Shown piece by piece: positions 52,099 to 61,100 of a stretch of DNA of 64,000 nucleotides. A program made the position numbers and the translations under genes. How positions within the stretch are numbered: the stretch's first letter is position 1; each line of letters begins with the position of its first letter. The notes beneath the pieces were generated by a model. The model worked only from the letters and a program-made list of their open reading frames with translations. It was not told the origin of the DNA and made no database searches. Origin of the DNA: Stakelama flava (GTDB lineage: Bacteria > Pseudomonadota > Alphaproteobacteria > Sphingomonadales > Sphingomonadaceae); contig NZ_JAHWZX010000009.1 of the NCBI RefSeq assembly GCF_019351405.1, forward strand, positions 62,001-126,000, written 5' to 3'.

Positions 52099-52725
52099 TC
52101 AAATCACGTCCATGTCGCTTTTGTAATGGTGCCAGGCGAAGATCGCGGCCGCGCCGCGATGCGGGCGCCAGTTTTCGGCGACCGCGCGCACCGCTTTTTC
52201 GCCGGGGCGTTCGGCATGGCCCAGAATCCGACCGATCTCTATCTGGACGGCCAGATCGCCCGCAGGCCAGATATCAGTGCGCCCTTCGGCGAACAGCAGA
52301 TAGATTTCCGCCGACCAGCGGCCGATGCCCTTCACCGCGACCAGCTGCCTGATCGCTTCCTCGTCATCTTCCGGCAGGTTCTGCAGGTCCAGCCGCCCGC
52401 TCGTCACTTCCTCGGCAAGGCTGCGGGCATAGGCGATCTTTTGCCGCGACAGCCCGGCACCGCGCAGTGTTTCGTCATCCACCGCGATCAGCCGTGCCGG
52501 ATCACCCGCATCACCGCCAAGCGCCGCCTCCACCTTGCCCCAGATCGACGCCGCCGCGGCGACGCTCACCTGTTGCCCGACAATGGTGCGCAGCAAGGTC
52601 GCGTACCCGCGTTCGCGAATTCGCGGTTCGGGATAGCCGACCCGCGCCAGTGCGGCCGCGAAGGCCGGTTCGCGCGAAGCCAGCGCGTCGAGCGAGGCGC
52701 GAAGCTGATCGGCGGAAAGCCCCAT
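52099..52725 (-). CDS. alkA: DNA-3-methyladenine glycosylase II (AlkA-type)
   Basis: A base-excision repair glycosylase of 208 residues with the helix-hairpin-helix/GPD signature: VAVKGIGRWSAEIYLLF, then the catalytic Asp in WPAGDLAV. It removes alkylated purines. The protein is shorter than E. coli AlkA because it lacks the N-terminal beta-domain, as in many bacterial homologues. It starts four bases after the rlmB stop and so shares an operon with it. It complements ada near the left end of the window. Confidence 0.92.
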   Translation of the reverse strand: MGLSADQLRASLDALASREPAFAAALARVGYPEPRIRERGYATLLRTIVGQQVSVAAAASIWGKVEAALGGDAGDPARLIAVDDETLRGAGLSRQKIAYARSLAEEVTSGRLDLQNLPEDDEEAIRQLVAVKGIGRWSAEIYLLFAEGRTDIWPAGDLAVQIEIGRILGHAERPGEKAVRAVAENWRPHRGAAAIFAWHHYKSDMDVI

Positions 52726-52729
52726 CGCG

Positions 52730-53476
52730 TCAGCCTCGCGCCGCCGCCGCGTACAGCGAAATCGCCGCGGCGTTCGAAACGTTCAGGCTCTCCACCTTGT
52801 CGCTGATCGGCAGGCGTGCGAGTTCATCACAATGCGTTTCCGTATTGTGGCGCATTCCTTCGCCTTCCGCGCCCAGCACCAGCGCGGGCCGTGCATCGCC
52901 CAGCGCTTCGCCCAGCAAGCGATCGGTATGGCCGGTCAGCCCGATCCGCCAGAATCCGGCCGCGCCGATATCGTCGAGCGCACGGGCAAGGTTCACCACC
53001 CGCACCCAGGGTACGATTTCCAGTGCACCAGATGCGGCGCGCGCCAGCGCCCCCGATTCGGGTGGTGCGTGCCGGTCCTGCGTGACGATGGCGAGCGCAT
53101 CGAACGCCGCGGCCGAACGCAGCACCGCGCCGACATTATGCGGGTCGGTCACCTGATCGAGGATCAGCAGCGGGCGGCGGTCGTTCGCGCCTGCCTCCAG
53201 AACGTCCTCCAGCCAGATATCGTCAAGCGGATCAACCTCCGCCACCATGCCCTGATGCGGCGCGTCGCCGGGAACCAGCCGGGCAAGATCGGCTGCTTCG
53301 GCATATTCGATCGGAAGGCCCTGCGGCAGGTCGAGGGCCGACAGCGCCTCTCGCGTGCCCCAGATGCGGCGGATGGTTCGGTTCGGATTGGCGAGCGCGG
53401 CGCTCACGGGATGGCGGCCCCAAAAGCGCGGGCGCTGGTTGCTGGAACCGGATTGTCGGCGCGGGCGGCGGGCCAT
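52730..53476 (-). CDS. rlmB: 23S rRNA (guanosine-2'-O-)-methyltransferase RlmB (TrmH family)
   Basis: A SPOUT methyltransferase of 248 residues. An N-terminal RNA-binding domain (RFWGRHPVSAALANP) is followed by a knot domain with the three TrmH motifs: DQVTDPHNVGAVLRSAAAF, LVLGAEGEGM and ISDKVESLNVSNAAAI. In E. coli the enzyme methylates G2251 of 23S rRNA; other TrmH-family specificities cannot be excluded from sequence. A basic lead (ARRPRRQSGSSNQRPR) is typical of alphaproteobacterial members. Confidence 0.92.
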   Translation of the reverse strand: MARRPRRQSGSSNQRPRFWGRHPVSAALANPNRTIRRIWGTREALSALDLPQGLPIEYAEAADLARLVPGDAPHQGMVAEVDPLDDIWLEDVLEAGANDRRPLLILDQVTDPHNVGAVLRSAAAFDALAIVTQDRHAPPESGALARAASGALEIVPWVRVVNLARALDDIGAAGFWRIGLTGHTDRLLGEALGDARPALVLGAEGEGMRHNTETHCDELARLPISDKVESLNVSNAAAISLYAAAARG

Positions 53477-53602
53477 TAGCGGCAGCCCCTGTCATTATTT
53501 TGCACGAGCGCGACGCTATGCGCGGGAAAAGCGGTTCGCAAGGCGTTGACATGCCCGCTCAGCATCGGCATGGGTCCGCCCTCGCTGTTCAGGCGGCCCG
53601 AT

Positions 53603-53688
53603 GGACAGGTGGCCGAGTGGTTAAAGGCAGCAGACTGTAAATCTGCCCGCGCAAGCGTACGCTGGTTCGAATCCAGCCCTGTCCACCA
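53603..53688 (+). tRNA. tRNA-Tyr, anticodon GTA
   Basis: An 86-base class II tRNA with acceptor arms GGACAGG and CCTGTCC, encoded ACCA end, and a long variable arm. The anticodon loop in CAGACTGTAAATCTG gives GTA (Tyr). The T-arm GGTTCGAATCC is standard. The tRNA 3' end is not repeated in the flanking accessory DNA seen here. Confidence 0.97.
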
Positions 53689-53909
53689 TCCCGTTTCGGG
53701 TGCTTCTTCGGCCGGTCGCCTTTGCTGCGCCGGACGGTGCGGTTGCAAAGGCCAGTCGCCGCCGGTATCCCCGTTTACCTGAACGCAAATGCGCTCGCAT
53801 GGTCTTTTCGCGCCGCTGTCGCGCGCCTTGCCATCTTTGTATCCGAAACATTTGGGGGACAAACCGATTCCTATCCGCATCGAAGCCCGCTGCCTTTTGA
53901 GCGCCGCCC

Positions 53910-55478
53910 ATGGCTGAACTGTCGGAATCGGAAATCACCCCACGCTTCAAACCAAGTGTTTTCTTCGGATCGATCGGGCTGATCGGCATCCTCATCGTCT
54001 ATGCAGTACTCAACGCCAGCAATGCCGATAAGGTGTTCGGCGCGATTCAGGCAGGCGCGACCAGTACCTTCGGCTGGCTGCTTATTCTTACCGTCAACGT
54101 GCTGCTGGTCTTTTGCGGAATCCTTGCCTTTTCAAAGCTGGGCAGGATCAGGCTGGGCGGCGATGACGCCGCGCCGGAATTCGACACGGGCGCGTGGTTC
54201 GCAATGTTGTTTTCGGCCGGTATGGGCATCGGCCTCATGTTCTATGGCGTGGCGGAGCCAGTGCTCCACTTCGCCAATCCGCCAGTCAGCGCGCTGTCCA
54301 ATCCCGGCGCGACGACGGCGCGCGGTCTTGCCGACAATGCCCAGATGTCGATGGGTGTGACATTCCTCCATTGGGGGCTGCACGCCTGGGCGATCTATGC
54401 GGTTATCGCGCTGGGGCTTGCCTATGCCTCGTTCAACAAGCGGCTTCCCTTAAGCATCGGGGCGTTCCTCGAAATCGCATTCCCGAAAATTCCGACGATC
54501 GTCATCGACCTGATCGACGTGCTTGCCATTACCGCTACGGTGTGCGGTGTTGCCACCTCGCTCGGCATCGGCGCGTCGCAGGTCAATGCCGGGCTTTCGA
54601 TCATCGCCGGCGTTCCCGACACATCGCTTGTTAAATTCGTGATCATTTTCGTAATCACCTGTCTTGCCAGCATTTCGGTGGGGCTTGGGCTGAATACCGG
54701 GATAAAATGGCTGTCGGAAATCAATATGGGGCTTGCCGCGCTGCTTGCGCTATTCGTGCTCGTGGCGGGGCCGACCGTGTTCATCCTAAACGGCTTCATT
54801 CAGAATATCGGCTACTACCTTCAGCACTTCATCTATCTGTCGAGCTGGACCGAAACCTATACCGGCGGCCATTGGCAGGGTGACTGGACGATCTTCTACT
54901 ATGCGTGGTGGATCAGCTGGTCGCCATTTGTCGGCGTTTTCATCGCGCGCATTTCCTATGGCCGCACGGTGCGCGAATTCATCGCGGGCGTGTTGCTCGT
55001 GCCGTCGCTGGTGACGTTCCTGTGGTTCACCATCTTCGGTGATACCGCGTTGCACATCGAACTGTTCGGCGCAGGAGGACTGGCCGAGGCGGTGAATAAT
55101 TCCATGCCTGACGCGCTGTTCGCGTTTCTGGGCCATTTCCCGCTCACGCCAATCGTTTCGGGTCTGGCGATCCTGATCATCACCACCTTCTTTGTAACGA
55201 GCGCCGATTCGGGTGCGCTGGTGACCGCGATGATCGCATCGGGCGGGAATCACGAAGCGGGCCTTGCCTCTCGCCTTACCTGGGCGGCGGCTATGGGGCT
55301 GCTCGCCGCTGCGTTGCTCTGGGCGGGTGGGCTGTCGGCGCTGCAGACCGCGGCGATCGTCACCGGGCTGCCCTTCGCGATCGTGCTGCTGCTGATGGCG
55401 GCGGGGCTGTACAAGATGCTGCATGCCGAATTCCCGGCGGGCATGCGCGTCGTCGGGCGGACGACAGCTGAGGATTGA
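53910..55478 (+). CDS. betT: BCCT-family betaine/choline/carnitine transporter
   Basis: A 522-residue secondary transporter with twelve hydrophobic segments. The BCCT signature DWTIFYYAWWISWSPFVG is present, as are GMGIGLMFYGVAEP and the substrate region TSADSGALV. BCCT proteins import quaternary amines such as choline or glycine betaine for osmoprotection or as carbon source; the exact substrate is not readable. No choline dehydrogenase genes are near. It is the last conserved gene before the accessory region. Confidence 0.9.
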   Translation: MAELSESEITPRFKPSVFFGSIGLIGILIVYAVLNASNADKVFGAIQAGATSTFGWLLILTVNVLLVFCGILAFSKLGRIRLGGDDAAPEFDTGAWFAMLFSAGMGIGLMFYGVAEPVLHFANPPVSALSNPGATTARGLADNAQMSMGVTFLHWGLHAWAIYAVIALGLAYASFNKRLPLSIGAFLEIAFPKIPTIVIDLIDVLAITATVCGVATSLGIGASQVNAGLSIIAGVPDTSLVKFVIIFVITCLASISVGLGLNTGIKWLSEINMGLAALLALFVLVAGPTVFILNGFIQNIGYYLQHFIYLSSWTETYTGGHWQGDWTIFYYAWWISWSPFVGVFIARISYGRTVREFIAGVLLVPSLVTFLWFTIFGDTALHIELFGAGGLAEAVNNSMPDALFAFLGHFPLTPIVSGLAILIITTFFVTSADSGALVTAMIASGGNHEAGLASRLTWAAAMGLLAAALLWAGGLSALQTAAIVTGLPFAIVLLLMAAGLYKMLHAEFPAGMRVVGRTTAED

Positions 55479-56010
55479 ACGTCGCGATGTCAGGGGAGAA
55501 GTGGAGCGGGTAACGGGATTTTGCTCCACATTTGCGCGAGCTGGTATGCCGCAGAAAACCTAGGGTTTTCGCAAATGATCTTCGGGTTGTATCCCGGCGT
55601 GTGAGAAGGTCAAGCACCTAAATTGCGAGATCGGCGAGCGGTTCGGTTAGCCGTCATCGGTTCGGAATCTTGGCGCCGCCGGCGACGTCGGAGGATCCAA
55701 AACGCCGAGGACTGTGATAGCGATCTTTCTGCTGGCGGACCGGCCGCTCATCGCAGCGCCGCAGGATCGGACAAAGAGGTATCGCCGGGGCTAAACTGAA
55801 AGCGGACATCGGATCAGCGGACTCAATCTGACCGAAATGTTGGACAGTCCGGTTAGTCTGCTTTTGGGCGCGCAGATTGGGGTGGCGGACATTCTGGACG
55901 GCAAGCCGGCCCGTCAGCTTCGCGCCCCATTTCGGTCATTCAAGAAAGATGTTGGGGATCTCGAAAGCAGCCGCTCGTTCATTCGACCTTAAGCGGAGGA
56001 GAGGGCCTAG
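55479..56010. other. Gene-free region with hairpins and decayed repeat fragments
   Basis: No coding frame is supported. Two hairpins lie just after betT: GTGGAGC/GCTCCAC (55501-55507 with 55523-55529) and GAAAACC/GGTTTTC (55554-55560 with 55564-55570). Between about 55797 and 55990 several short pieces recur in altered form (GAAAGCGGACATC, GGCGGACATTC, TTTCGGTCATTC, CGAAAGCAGCCGC), like decayed copies of an intergenic repeat. The segment marks the left edge of the accessory block. Confidence 0.5.
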
Positions 56011-58101
56011 GTGCAGGGCTTCGTAGAATGGCCGATCCTGCTTGCAGCGTTCGAGAGCCGCGACCATCTCGGCGGCATGTTGAGAACTTCAGATCTTGAT
56101 TCCACGATTTTCCGGCATCTGACCGGCAAGGCCAAGCCGGCCCTGATTCACCCCACGAACACCGCCTTTGACCCCGCGGGCTGGAAGGCGGTGGTCGATG
56201 CCATCGGCGATGAGCCGCTGTCGCCGCGCGATATGCTGCTGATGCAGGTCGCGATGCTGATCGGCGTTCAGAATGCGATTTTGCGCCATCGCTACACGAG
56301 CAAGCTCTTCGCTGGCTTCGCGCCGGACCAGGTCCTGACGCTGGCGCTGGCAAATGCCAATCGCGGCTATCTGGTGATCAAGTTCAAGGCCGATGTAGCG
56401 GCTGCGGCAGCCTTCGAGGCGGCCGGCGGCCGGCCATTGGATTTCGGGGCGATATCCCAGCTGCTCATCGAGCCGGCTCCAGGCCAGTCCCCGGCGACGG
56501 CGGACGACCTCAACAACTCTTTCGTCGACACCCTTCCGCATTGGTTCGCGCTTGCGCGCGACATTACCGAAGGGTCGCGGGCGCCCGGCGAGGACCTGGG
56601 AGGGATCGCCCAGCGTGCGGGCGCGTGTCTCTCGCTAGAGCATGCGTTTCGGTCAATTTGGCAAGAAGCGCTGTGGGAGCCCTGGCGGTTCGGGCAGGGT
56701 GCCGACGGTTATGTGATGGTCCCGGACGATACCGACTGGATGGCCGGTTGGCGGGTTTGGGACTTGCGCGAGCAGTCGCTGCATTTGCAGGGCGCGATGC
56801 TCAACCGCCAGCTCGAGAAGCGAATCCCCAACGCGTATCTGACCCGCTCGCTTGCACGGACCGTGACGGCGATCGACCTTGATGCCGTGCCCCCGACCCT
56901 CACTGTCGCGGCGCCTTCCGAGCAGCAGGCCGCAGCGCATCGCATGTCGATCGATGCGGTCAGCGATGCGTACACATTCGTTTTTGCCGACCAGGTCGTC
57001 GGCGCGCCGGGAGTGACGGTCGCGCTGCTTTCGGAAGCCGTGCTCGTGCTGCAGGATCTAGCTGTCGCCGCCTTGCCGGAAGAATATGATCCGGTCGCCC
57101 CCGATTGGACCATCATGGAGCGGTTGGCGTGTAAGCTGCCGCGGGCGACGCTGATTGAAGCGCTGCGAGATACGCTCGGGATCGGTTTGGCGCTCGCCGA
57201 AGCCTGCATCGCGTTTCTGACCGTCGATCCGGCGGCGGACCTGGGCGAGTTGTTTCGCATCGGATTGTGGCACAAGCCGCTGGTGGCGATGGCCGACGGC
57301 GAGCATGTCCTGATCGCAGCGGGCGCATTGATATGGGGATCGCCGATCCGGCGTACCGAGCGCTGGCTGCAAGCGACGGGCGGGGACGATCTTTCGAAAA
57401 CCCCGAACGGCCTGATCTACGAAGCGCAGGTTCGCACGCTGGCCGAGCAGGCGTTGCGCGAGAATACGCTGTTTGCCTCGACCGACTGGTGCGTCAGCCA
57501 CCTGCCAAAGGGCAAGGCCAAGGAGGAAGTCGATCTCCTCGTACGCATCGGAAATCGCGTACTTGTCGGCGAGATCAAGTGCTTCCTCGGCCCATCCGAG
57601 CCGAGCGAATGCTACAACTATGTTCGCAAGCTCGAAAAAGCCGCCGACCAGGCGCGCCGCAAGTCAGACTGGCTCGCAACCCAGCCCGCGCTTCTCGACG
57701 CACTGCTCGGTGGCTCCGGGGCTCTCGAGATCGTGCCGCTGGTGATCGTCAATCAGAGCAATGGCGTCGGACTGGTCCTGGACGGTTGCCAAGTTACGGA
57801 CGCGCACTTCTTGCAGATCGTGTTGGGCGACGGCGACTATCATCGCGGCGCCAAATTCGAGAACGACGAACCGATCGAGTTCAACGTCGAGACGCTCTAC
57901 GCCACGGTGAAGGAGGCCGAGGAGCGCCTGACGCGTATTTTCGCGGAGCATCTTGGCGTTCAACGATACCGCGACGCCGTGCGCTGGACGACCAATGTGA
58001 TTCCGCTCGGTGACGGAAGCGGCAGCCTGCAGATCGCCTATCCGATCGTCGACGAGACGGCGTATTACGCTGCGGGTCCGTTTGCCGGCACAACAGGGTA
58101 G
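56011..58101 (+). CDS. Protein of unknown function with a C-terminal PD-(D/E)XK nuclease-like motif
   Basis: A 696-residue protein. The first 450 residues are mainly alpha-helical and unrecognised. At 506-523 the pattern EEVDLL...GEIKCF gives Asp508, Glu521 and Lys523, the core of PD-(D/E)XK/NERD-like nucleases, followed by a helix rich in basic residues (VRKLEKAADQARRKSDWL). The GTG start at 56011 is preceded by a strong GGAGGAGAGG site. It ends 30 bases before the convergent STAND gene, so the two are not co-transcribed. It may be a defence or DNA-repair effector; this is inferred from the motif and neighbours. Confidence 0.75.
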   Translation: MQGFVEWPILLAAFESRDHLGGMLRTSDLDSTIFRHLTGKAKPALIHPTNTAFDPAGWKAVVDAIGDEPLSPRDMLLMQVAMLIGVQNAILRHRYTSKLFAGFAPDQVLTLALANANRGYLVIKFKADVAAAAAFEAAGGRPLDFGAISQLLIEPAPGQSPATADDLNNSFVDTLPHWFALARDITEGSRAPGEDLGGIAQRAGACLSLEHAFRSIWQEALWEPWRFGQGADGYVMVPDDTDWMAGWRVWDLREQSLHLQGAMLNRQLEKRIPNAYLTRSLARTVTAIDLDAVPPTLTVAAPSEQQAAAHRMSIDAVSDAYTFVFADQVVGAPGVTVALLSEAVLVLQDLAVAALPEEYDPVAPDWTIMERLACKLPRATLIEALRDTLGIGLALAEACIAFLTVDPAADLGELFRIGLWHKPLVAMADGEHVLIAAGALIWGSPIRRTERWLQATGGDDLSKTPNGLIYEAQVRTLAEQALRENTLFASTDWCVSHLPKGKAKEEVDLLVRIGNRVLVGEIKCFLGPSEPSECYNYVRKLEKAADQARRKSDWLATQPALLDALLGGSGALEIVPLVIVNQSNGVGLVLDGCQVTDAHFLQIVLGDGDYHRGAKFENDEPIEFNVETLYATVKEAEERLTRIFAEHLGVQRYRDAVRWTTNVIPLGDGSGSLQIAYPIVDETAYYAAGPFAGTTG

Positions 58102-58131
58102 TTGCTGGTGTCAGACCTGCTAAGGGTACTC

Positions 58132-61100
58132 TCAGTCCGAGCGCGACCAATGCCGTATCTGTGGCGATCGCTCCCGTAGCCAGAGAACCCCGTTGTATCG
58201 CACGCGAACGTCGGGTCTGCGCTTCCCGCTGCCTGTCCGTCCGATGCGTTCGCCAATCACGGTCCAGACAGGTTCGACCTCGTGCTTGCGCGCCATCTCC
58301 AACAGGGCGTCGCGGCGGACCAGAACGTGGCTATGGTGATTATCGCTGCCGCTGACGATCACCGGCAGGCCGTCGCCATTCACAAAGACGCCGGCATTTT
58401 CAATGTCGGGACGCAAGCCGAGCGCTCGGATCAGCCATCCGATCGGGACCTGCCTGGAGAAGCCGTCAGCGAGGCTCTCGTCGAGATGACTTTCCCATTG
58501 AAACCCGATTGTCGGCTTGATCACCCGGTAGCATCGATCGTCGTCCGGTCCGCGTGCCCGCAGCGTGGACCATGGCTTGTCCGGCCATGTCGATCGCCGG
58601 CCAAGCTCGCCGATAAAGGGGCCATCCGTGAGATTTCCGGGCAGCCATTCGTGAAAATCGTCCATGTGGCGCTCGGTTTCCTCGATGAACCGCTCGCGCG
58701 TGGCGGGCGGCATCAGCAGCATGGCAATGAAGTGGAAATCGCTCTGTTCCCAGGGGACATCCCACACCCCTTTCCCGCGTGGGCCATCAATGTCGTGCGA
58801 GGCATAGCGGTAGAGCGCGAGCCATTCGTCGCTTCCTAGATCAGACCCCAGTCCCATTGACAGGCGCTGTGCTGGAAGATCGGTATCGAATACCCACGCC
58901 TTGCGTTCAGCGGGCGGAAGATCGGGGCAGCGCAGGAGCGGGACGCTCGGCACGCCCGAGATAGCGGCCGCTTCCTTGTCGGCCGGTAGAACCGAAGGCT
59001 CGATGTCGCGAACGAACTCGACATCGAGCGGATCATCATAGACCTTCGCGGGCTCGCCCCAGTCGGGCTTCAGCCAATTATTGTCCGCGAGCCTCGCCAG
59101 CAACTCCATCATCGCGATGCGCTGATACTTCTTTCCGATCCGTTCTACGCGGCCCCGATCTCCCTGCCGCTCGCCGACCGTGTGGTCTCGCGGGAACGCC
59201 GTCTCGGTCCAGCCCAGAGCCATGGCGCGATTGGCGACCCAAAGCTTGGCGCGATGTGCGTTCACTTCCTTGCCGGCGCCCTTGCCGGGGACGATCCAGA
59301 CATTGTCCGATTCGTTTGCCGCCCAGCGTTTTGCGTTGGTCGCAAACCGCCGTGCCTGCGCCGGTGTCAGCAAGGCCACCAGTGCAGCTTCGGCGGCTCG
59401 CACGCGCCTGCGGTCCGCAGCTGGGATCGTCATCTTGAAGGTGTCGGCATCGAACGACATGCGCTTTCGTCGATGGGCGTCCCGAAGGGCCTCGAACGCG
59501 GCAGCGATGTCAGGACGCCCTTGCGATACGTCGTCGAGAAAGGCTCTGCCGGTTTCGGAAGACATCAGCGGTCGAGGTCCAGCGAGGGGTGCGGCCGCAA
59601 AGCGTTCGACCCGATACTGGAGCGTATAGCGGCCGAAGTCGGCCAAACCCTTGTAGCAGGAGCGAAGGATCGAGTCGGCGCCGATCCGCTTCGCGCGCGC
59701 CTCCACGCGCGCCTCCGTGAAGTTGAAGACAGGTGCCGTGGCGCCATAGGGCGGGCGGCATCGAACGAGATCGATCCTGGCGTCGGGTGTGCCAGCGGTA
59801 TTCGCCAATTCGACGACGCCACGAGCATAATCGCGCGTGACGATATGGACCGGGACCTGACCACCAGCGAAGGCGTGCGTCCAGGCGGTCAGGGCATGCG
59901 CCTGGAGACGGGCGGGATCGAGTGTCCGGAGGCTCGCCCCGTAGAGCGCGCCGAACATCCGCTCGATGACATACGGATCGTCACACCCGGCAAAGCGAAT
60001 GAACAGCGGCTCGACCAGCGATGGCCGTTCCATGAAGACGCGGATCATCGCCTTCGTTGCGGTATCGCGAATGTTCGCGCTGGTCGAGGTAAAGGCCCAT
60101 GCCAATATCACGAGCGCCAGCCTCAGCGTCTCATCTTCGGCGCGTGCTGTCCCTAGGCTCAGGCACCAATTGATCAACTTCGACAGCGGGTGCCCGGCAT
60201 CGTGATGCGCCGCATTGATGCGGCGGGTCCAGAACGCATCTCGGTCAGCAAGCTGGCGCGGCTGAAGGTTGCGATCGAGAAGGTCTGCATTCCATGGATG
60301 CTGCTCGACCACGGCCAATTCGATCAGCAACGCGACGATTTCCTCGTCATCGCGGTCGAGCCGGTTGAGCAGCTCGCGTGTCCGATCTGTGAATGCGCCC
60401 ACGGCGCGCCAGCGCACGCTGTCGACAAACGCATCCTGGACAGGCCACTGGTCCCACCAGGCATTGAAGCCGCCGGGAAGAGCGTCGACGATCTCGACCT
60501 TGTAGCGATCGGCGAAGTGCAGTGTCAGCGCGTAGAAGAGGCCACGCCATTCCCACTGAACGCCGTGCTTTCTCAGAACGAAGGCGAGGGATCCTGCCGA
60601 ATCGAACAGGCCGGTTGGATCGGAGATGTTCTGCAGCAGCGAATTTGCGACTAGGTGGTCCTGGAACCGCTGGAACGAGAAGCGGACGACGTCGTCCTGA
60701 TCCGAGAGAGGGTCGTTGGGATCGTGCGCAGGATTGGGGTCGTACCGTAGCAGGCCGCGGAAACGCAGTAGCTCGAGCCATGTCTTCCCCGGCGGTGGCG
60801 CGAAGCCCTGAAAGGCTTGTTCGACGATCGCGTGCGCCTCAGCCCGGCTTGCATAGTCCTGCCGGTGCTTCGCCATCGCTGCGGCGAGGCTCAGCAGCGC
60901 TCGCCGCACCGGTCCGATGAGCGTGTCGGCGCCGTCATAGGTCGTCCCCAGATGGCGTCCGGTGGCGTCGAGGAAGAAACTCAGGACCTCGCTGGTCCCG
61001 CGCATGCCGCGTGGAAAGGTTGTTCGTCCATCGCGCTCGATTGCAAGGCATGCCGTGCGCAGGAACAGCGGATTGGAGAATTCCGGGTTGAGCCAGGGCG

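Noticed and set aside
53603..56010. tRNA-Tyr as the attachment site of the right-hand accessory block
   Set aside because: betT lies between the tRNA and the block, no repeat of the tRNA 3' end was seen downstream, and there is no integrase gene.
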